A DNA stretch of 64,000 nucleotides from Sphingomonas sp. 7/4-4 (GTDB lineage: Bacteria; Pseudomonadota; Alphaproteobacteria; Sphingomonadales; Sphingomonadaceae). Numbering within the stretch: the first letter of the stretch is position 1; each line of letters begins with the position of its first letter. The translations under genes and the position numbers were made by a program. A model generated the notes under the pieces. The model was not told the origin of the DNA, searched no databases, and saw nothing but the letters and a program-made list of their open reading frames with translations. Positions 58,324 through 64,000 of the stretch are shown one piece after another. The DNA is taken from assembly GCF_027941955.1 (NCBI RefSeq), contig NZ_CP115960.1, positions 992,001 through 1,056,000 of the forward strand. Direction: 5' to 3'.

Positions 58324-60968
58324 ATGTCGCGCACTTCACGCCTGCTTCGGGCCACGCTTCCGTTCACCTTCGCCGCATTGGGCATCGCCCAGTCCGCACA
58401 CGCCCAAACCGTCGCGGCGAGTGCAGATGAAAGCGCGCAGGACGTGCCGGCCGGGTCCGACGAGGAAATCGTCGTGACCGGCTCCTATGCGCAGAGCCTC
58501 GCAGCGGCGACCGAAACCAAGCGGCAGGCTGGCTATGGCGTCGACTCGATCGCTTCGACCGATATCGGCAAATTCCCCACCCAGAATGTCGCCGAGGCGC
58601 TCCAACTCGTCACCGGCGTCACGATCACCCGGCCGCGCGGCGAAGGTCTATATGTCAGCGTGCGCGGGCTCGGGCCGCAGTTCCAGAGCACGATGCTCAA
58701 CGGCCGCAGCGTCGCGATCAACGACCTGATCGAGAATGGCGGCGCCGCCGGCCGCCAGTTCCGTTTCGAGATGCTGCCGGCCGAGTTCGTCTCGCAGATC
58801 GACGTGGTGAAGACGCCGACCGCCGACATGACCGAAGGCGCGCTGGGCGGCAATATCGACGTCAAGACCTTCCGCCCGCTCGATGTCGGCAACAAGACCA
58901 CGCTCAACCTGCGCGGCACCTATACGACGATGACCGACAAGGTGAAGCCGAACGCCACCGCGCTCACCAGCTTCAAGAGCGGCGACGGCACTTTGGCCTC
59001 CTGGCTGGCGCGCAATATTGGGCCAAGTCGGTCCGCAACGACCGTTGGTACAATACCGGCTGGACCCTCGACCGGTTCACTTCGGTGCTCGGCACCGGCT
59101 ATTACACGCCCACCCGCACCCGTCCGACGATCGAGACCGAGGAGCGCAAGCGCGTCTCCGGGCTGATCTCGGCGCAGTGGCGCCCCTCGCCCGAGCTCGA
59201 GACCACGCTCGACGTGCTCGGGACGCGGCTCGACGTCGCTTATGATGAATTCGGCCTCGACATCTATCCCGACGACACCAGCGTCGCGGGACACCGCCCG
59301 ACGCTGGTGCCGGGATCGTTCAAGCTCGACGGCAACACCGTCGTCGCCGCGACGATCAACGACGTGCGTTTCATGGCGTCGCGCGAATACAGCCTCAACC
59401 GCCACGACCTGCTCAGTGTCGGCCTCAAGCAGAGCTGGAAGCCCGAAGGCTGGGACGTCTCGGCCAATATCAACTGGTCCTATGCGCACAGCTTCCATCC
59501 GAGCTATGCCGAAGGCACGGTGCGCAGCCGTGCGATGTTCTTCGCGCCGCTGACCTATGACGCGTCGGGCGGGTACAAGGTGATCCCGACCTTCACCACG
59601 CCGGTCGACCCGACCAATGCCGCCAACTATGTGCTCTACCCGTTCAACATCGCGCCCAAGAACAGCAAGGACTGGGACTGGTACGCCCGGTTCGACGTCG
59701 GCCACGACATGGACGGCTTCCTCAGCAAGATCGCGGCCGGCGGCGAATATCACTGGCGCAAGCGCGACTATTGGCGCCGCGATTTCACCGTCAATCCGGG
59801 CCAGGTTCCGCTGACCAGCTTCGCGCCGAACGGGTTCGAGCAGATCCCGTTCGACGACTTCCTGAGCGCCGTGCCCGGAAATGCGCCGCGCAGCTGGCTC
59901 GTGCCGATCACCAGCGTCTTCTACGACAAGCTGTTCACCGACGCGGTGGCCAACGCGCCGCTGAGCGCGGGCGATCTGCGAGCCTCCTATGTCGTGACCG
60001 AGAAGACCGTGAGCGGCTATGTTCGTGCCGATTACGCGCTGGGCACCAGCATCACCGGCAATATCGGCGTGCGCTATGTGCACACCGATCAGGTGGCGAG
60101 CGGCACGCTGACGATCGGCACCGCGCCGACGCCTGCGAGCTTCCCCAAGACCTTCAATAACTGGCTGCCGAGCTTCAACCTGCGCGCTGAGCTGAGCCCA
60201 ACCTTGGTCGCGCGCCTCGCCGCCAGCCGCGTGCTCACCCGGCCCAACGTGACGCAGAGTGCGCCGCAGATCAGCGTCTCGACCGACGCGCCGACCGGGA
60301 GCGGCGGCAATCCCGAGCTGGTGCCATTCCTCGCCACCCAGTTCGACGGCTCGCTCGAATGGTATTTCAATCGGAAGGGCTCGCTCACCGCGGCGTTGTT
60401 CTACAAGGCGATGGACAATTACATCACCGCGCAGAACATCAATGTCGAAATCCCCGGCCGCGGCACGATCCTGCTGAGCACGCAGGTCAATGGCGGCGAC
60501 GCCAAGGTCTATGGCGCCGAAGCCGCCTACAACCAGGTATTCACGTTCCTGCCGAAGCCGTTCGACGGGCTGGGCCTCCAGGCATCGTACACCCACACTT
60601 CGGTGCAGGCGAACTACACGGCGGGCGCCCGCACGATCGAGGACCAGCTGATCGGCCTGTCGAAGAACAGCTTCAATCTGGTCGGCTTCTACGATTACGG
60701 CCCGGTATCGGCGCGGCTTTCCTACACCTGGCGCGACAAATATCTCTCCGGCACGGGCAGCACCACCCAGACGCCGAGCTATGTCGACGCATTCGGTTCG
60801 CTCGACGGCAACCTCTCGTTCCGGGTTACCGACAAGACGACGGTCAGCCTCGAGGCGATCAACATCGCCGGAGCGCGGCAGTATAGCTATAACGACGATC
60901 CGCTGCGCTACGGCGAAATCCATTATTGGGGCCGGACGATCCTGTTCGGTGTGCGGACGGAGTTCTGA
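58324..60968 (+). CDS. TonB-dependent receptor (TIGR01782-like), one frameshift
   Basis: About 880 residues. Signal peptide (PFTFAALGIAQSAHAQ), TonB box EEIVVTGSY, plug with ASTDIGKFPTQNVAEALQLV, GLYVSVRGLGPQFQSTMLNG and EFVSQIDVVKTPTADMTEGA, and a barrel ending HYWGRTILFGVRTEF. The frame breaks near 58995: after GDGT the other frame reads FGLLAGAQYWAKSVRNDRWY. ATG at 58324 has GGAGAAA upstream. Stop overlaps the phospholipase start (TGATG). Between a phosphatase and a phospholipase, it may import a phosphorylated or inositol-type compound. Confidence 0.87.
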
Positions 60969-61970
60969 TGATGAAGACTTTCCTCGCCGCCGCTGCGCTG
61001 GCCCTGCCCGGCGCGGCGGCCACGCCGCAGGCGATGAACGACGTCCAGGTCGTCGGCTCGCACAATAGCTTCAAGGCGCGCATCCCGGCGGCGGTGATGG
61101 CGAAGATCCGTGCCGCGGATCCGAAGACGGCGGATCTCGCTGGACTATTATCATGTTCCGCTGACGCAGCAGCTCGAGGCGGGCGTGCGCCAGATCGAGC
61201 TCGACGTCTTCGCCGACCCGGAGGGCGGCCGCTACGCCGATCCCAAGGGCGAGATCTGGGCCAGGGCCGCCGGCGAGCACACCGGCTTCGATCGCGCCGT
61301 GATGCTGAAGCCTGGGTTCAAGGTGTTTCACATCCCCGATATCGACTATCTCAGCACCTGTGCGACTTTGGTCGGCTGTCTGCGCGAAGTCGATCGCTGG
61401 TCGCGCGCGCATCCCGATCATCTGCCGATCATGATCACGATCAATGCCGCCGACACGTCTTCGGGACGGCCGGGAATCGCCAGCCCCTTGCCGCTCGACA
61501 ACGCGGCGTTGCTCGACGCGCTCGACGGCGAGATCCGCACAGTGCTGCCCGGCAAACGCCTGATCACGCCGGATGAGGTGCGCGGAAGTGCAGCGACGCT
61601 GCGCGAGGCAGTGCATAACCGCGGCTGGCCACCGCTGTCGGCGGCGCGCGGCCGGATCTACATCCTGCTGGACGTGCGTGCGGTGGTGTCGGATGCGTAT
61701 CGTGCAGGGCACCCGTCGCTCGCTGGGCGGGCGATGTTCGGCTGGTATCCGGAGGACCAGCCCGAATCGGCGGTCCAGATTGTCCAGGATCCGCTCGTTG
61801 ACGGCGTGAAGATCCGCAAATGGGTCCGCGAGGGCGTGATCGTGCGGACTCGCACCGACGCCAATACGGCCGAGGCGCGCAGCCGCGACTACTCCAAGAC
61901 GAAGGCCGCGGTGGCGAGCGGAGCGCAAGCGGTGAGCACGGACTATTACCCGGGCGCTCCCGACCCCTAA
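60968..61970 (+). CDS. PI-PLC-C1-type (Ca2+-dependent) phosphoinositide phospholipase C, one frameshift
   Basis: About 334 residues with signal peptide (FLAAAALALPGAAA). NDVQVVGSHNSFKARI carries the first catalytic His; after the break near 61135 the sequence continues LDYYHVPLTQQLEAGVRQIE, with LDVFADPEGGRYADP, HIPDIDYLSTCATLVGCLRE and IMITINAADTS, all typical of the PI-PLC-C1 group. It may cleave inositol phospholipids or act on another phosphodiester. Coupled to the TonB receptor, which suggests cleavage outside the inner membrane and uptake of the product. Confidence 0.82.
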
Positions 61971-62190
61971 ATCTCGGGTTCGTGGTGACCCTCCCCGAGC
62001 ACGCGATGGCACGATGCAGCCCGGTGCGGGTTTCTGCCGGCTGCCGACTCCGCCCCTGACTGTACGTATCAGGCGGCGAGCACCCTCTACCCTCTCGAAG
62101 CATTCATCCGAGATGGACCGCCATTGAACGCAACCGCCGGCGGACCGCGATAATCGCCGGCCCGCCGGCACTGTCACACAGTAAATCGTT

Positions 62191-62208
62191 TCGTCATCGT
62201 GACGTCAT
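62191..62208 (+). promoter_or_regulatory. Candidate Pho box before the last TonB receptor gene
   Basis: CGTCATC-GTGA-CGTCATC (62192-62209) is a perfect 7-bp direct repeat with 11-bp period, the geometry of a Pho box, with CTGTCAC at 62171-62177 just upstream. It lies 64 nt before the ATG at 62273. The rest of the 302-bp gap from 61971 shows no gene. Confidence 0.4.
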
Positions 62209-62272
62209 CCCCCGGACTCTGGAAAGTCATTGCTGCACTGCAAGGCGGCGCGACATCATCCGGGAATCGATC

Positions 62273-64000
62273 ATGAACCGTTCTGCAATCGCGCTGCTCA
62301 CATCCGTTGCGAGCCTCACGCTCGTGCCCGCGCTCGCGCATGCCCAGGAGACCGCGCCAGCCAGCGAGAAAACGACCGCGGAGGGCGAGGTCGAGAGCGG
62401 TGCGGACATCGTCGTCTATGGTTTCGGCGAGACGCGCCAGGTGCAGACCGTCGGCGAAGCGGACATCGCGCTGCTCACCCCGGGCACCACTCCGCTCAAG
62501 GCCGTCCAGAAGCTGCCGGGCGTCAACTTCCAGTCGTCGGACGCGTTCGGCGCCTATGAATGGTCGAGCCGCATCTCGCTGCGCGGGTTCAACCAGAACC
62601 AGCTCGGCTTCACGCTGGACGGTGTGCCGCTCGGCGACATGAGCTATGGCAATTACAACGGCCTGCACATCAGCCGCGCGATCATCTCGGAGAATCTCGG
62701 CGCGGTGACCGTCAGCCAGGGCGCGGGCAATCTCTCGACCGCATCGGTCAGCAACCTCGGCGGCACGCTGATGTTCACGTCGCGCGATCCTTCGCGTGAG
62801 ATGGCCGTGGCCGCGTCGGGCACCTATGGCAGCGACGATACGTATCGCGGCTTCGTACGGCTCGAGAGCGGCGACATGGGCGGCGTGCGTGGCGCGATCA
62901 GCTATGGCTATCTCAACACCGGCAAATGGAAGGGCGACGGCGAGCAGCGCCAGCACCAGGTCAACGCCAAGCTCGTTGCCGACGTCGGCGATGGGCGCAT
63001 CACTGCCTTCGTCAACTTCTCCGACCGGCGCGAAAACGACTATCAGGACATGTCCGCCGAGATGATCGGGCGGCTGGGGCGCGACTGGGACAATTTCGCT
63101 TCGGATTGGGGGACCGCATACGCCGTCGCCGCAATCGTCAACAATCAGGCGTGGCAGGCAGCGGGTGGCGCCGGTACGCGGCCGTTCCCGACCTACGGCT
63201 TTGCCTTTCCGGCGCCGGTCAAGACGCTGGACGATGCCTATTATGACGCGGCCGGCCTGCGTCGCGACTGGCTGACCGGCGTGACGTTCGAGACACCCCT
63301 GAACGAAAAAGTCCGCGTCAAGCTTCAGGGCTATTACCACAATAACCACGGCCAGGGCCTGTGGTGGACTCCTATACCCCGACGCCCGGCGGCGCGCCGA
63401 TGTCGGTCCGCACCACCGAATATGACATGGACCGGTTCGGCGCGATCACCAGCCTCGTCGCCGAGCTGGGCGCGAACACCGTCGAAATCGGCGGCTGGTA
63501 CGAGAATAACGACTTTCGGCAGGCGCGCCGCTTCTACGGGTTGGCGAACACGTTGTCGGGCTCGTCGCGCGACAGCCTGCAGTTCCAGCACGATCCCTTC
63601 TTCACGCAATGGGATTATGACTATGGGACCGAGATCCTCCAATATCATGTGATGGACCGAGTCGATCTCGGCGCGCTCACTCTCTCGGGCGGGTGGAAGG
63701 GCGTGCGGGTCAGCAATCGCGCCAATGCAATCGTCGCAGGACCGCTCTCGTCCGGGCGCATCGCCTCGCAAGACTGGTTCCTGCCGCAGATCGGAATGCT
63801 GTTCCGCCTCACCAACAATGCCGAGCTGTTCGCCAACTACACCGAGAATTTCCGGCCGTTCGTGTCCGCCGGTACGTCGGGGCTGTTCGCAACCAGCCCC
63901 GCCAGCTTCGCCGCGAGCGTCGAGGACCTTCGGCCCGAGCGCTCGAAGACGATCGAAGGCGGTGGCCGCTTCCGCTCGGGCGGCTTCCAGGGCGTGCTTG
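62273..64000 (+). CDS. TonB-dependent receptor, partial, one frameshift
   Basis: The first 575 or so residues of a receptor cut by the window end. Signal peptide (ALLTSVASLTLVPALAHAQ), TonB-box-like ADIVVYGFGE, plug with GTTPLKAVQKLPGVNFQSSD, RISLRGFNQNQLGFTLDGVP and VTVSQGAGNLSTASVSNLGG, then barrel strands. The frame breaks near 63372: GLWWTP continues in the other frame as YTPTPGGAPMSVRTTEYDMD. Downstream of the candidate Pho box, so perhaps phosphate-regulated. Confidence 0.87.

Overview
This 64 kb window is high-GC alphaproteobacterial DNA, most likely from a sphingomonad (Sphingomonas or a close relative). The grounds are the number of TonB-dependent receptors (five, mostly of the Xanthomonas/Caulobacter type), a UrcA-family protein, a tryptophan halogenase beside a TonB receptor, small ENAAD-repeat lipoproteins and palindromic repeats of the CACCCCGG type.

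Layout. 1-2041: end of an M28 peptidase, a small lipoprotein and a DctA-type dicarboxylate symporter. 2129-4919: a complete 2.79 kb IS1595-family (ISXO2-like) element with 20/21-matched terminal inverted repeats, an exact 8-bp target duplication and several passenger genes, one of them HEPN-like. 5091-10631: a minus-strand run (TonB receptor, sterol-desaturase-family hydroxylase, secreted beta-propeller), then two small secreted proteins. 10700-26441: a nitrogen-scavenging cluster. A divergent two-component system with a TPR-sulfotransferase faces an ABC importer, a NikR-fold regulator, two DUF1989 proteins, a biotin-dependent urea/guanidine carboxylase, allophanate hydrolase, a 2Fe-2S ferredoxin and biotin synthase, nearly all coupled by 4-bp overlaps. 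The DUF1989 pair points to guanidine (carboxylase, carboxyguanidine deiminase, allophanate hydrolase) rather than urea as substrate. 26470-37391: a second sterol-desaturase paralogue, tRNA-Pro and tRNA-Ile2, a deacetylase, a sensor kinase, an Lrp regulator, a TPR protein, gyrA and a DUF952 protein. 37447-41230: a DUF2946/TonB receptor/PepSY set, probably for metal uptake, followed by tRNA-Glu. 41685-56546: a plant-polysaccharide (arabinoxylan/cellulose) locus with tryptophan halogenase, TonB receptor, LytS/LytTR two-component system, GH5, two GH43-type enzymes and GH62. 56758-64000: a phosphate-scavenging set with PhoA-type alkaline phosphatase, two TonB receptors and a PI-PLC-C1-type phospholipase.

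A caution runs through the annotation: about two dozen otherwise well-conserved genes' reading frames are interrupted by single-base shifts, very often a missing base in a run of C, G or A. I read these mostly as consensus sequencing errors rather than mass pseudogene formation, so the genes are given as one CDS over their full span with the break stated. Three observations stand out: the passenger-carrying IS1595 element whose single TIR mismatch makes a -35-like box at one end and a start codon at the other; the NikR-fold regulator that has lost most nickel ligands but sits behind a 28-bp NikR-style operator; and a 26-bp perfectly alternating purine-pyrimidine (Z-DNA-prone) tract just upstream of gyrA.
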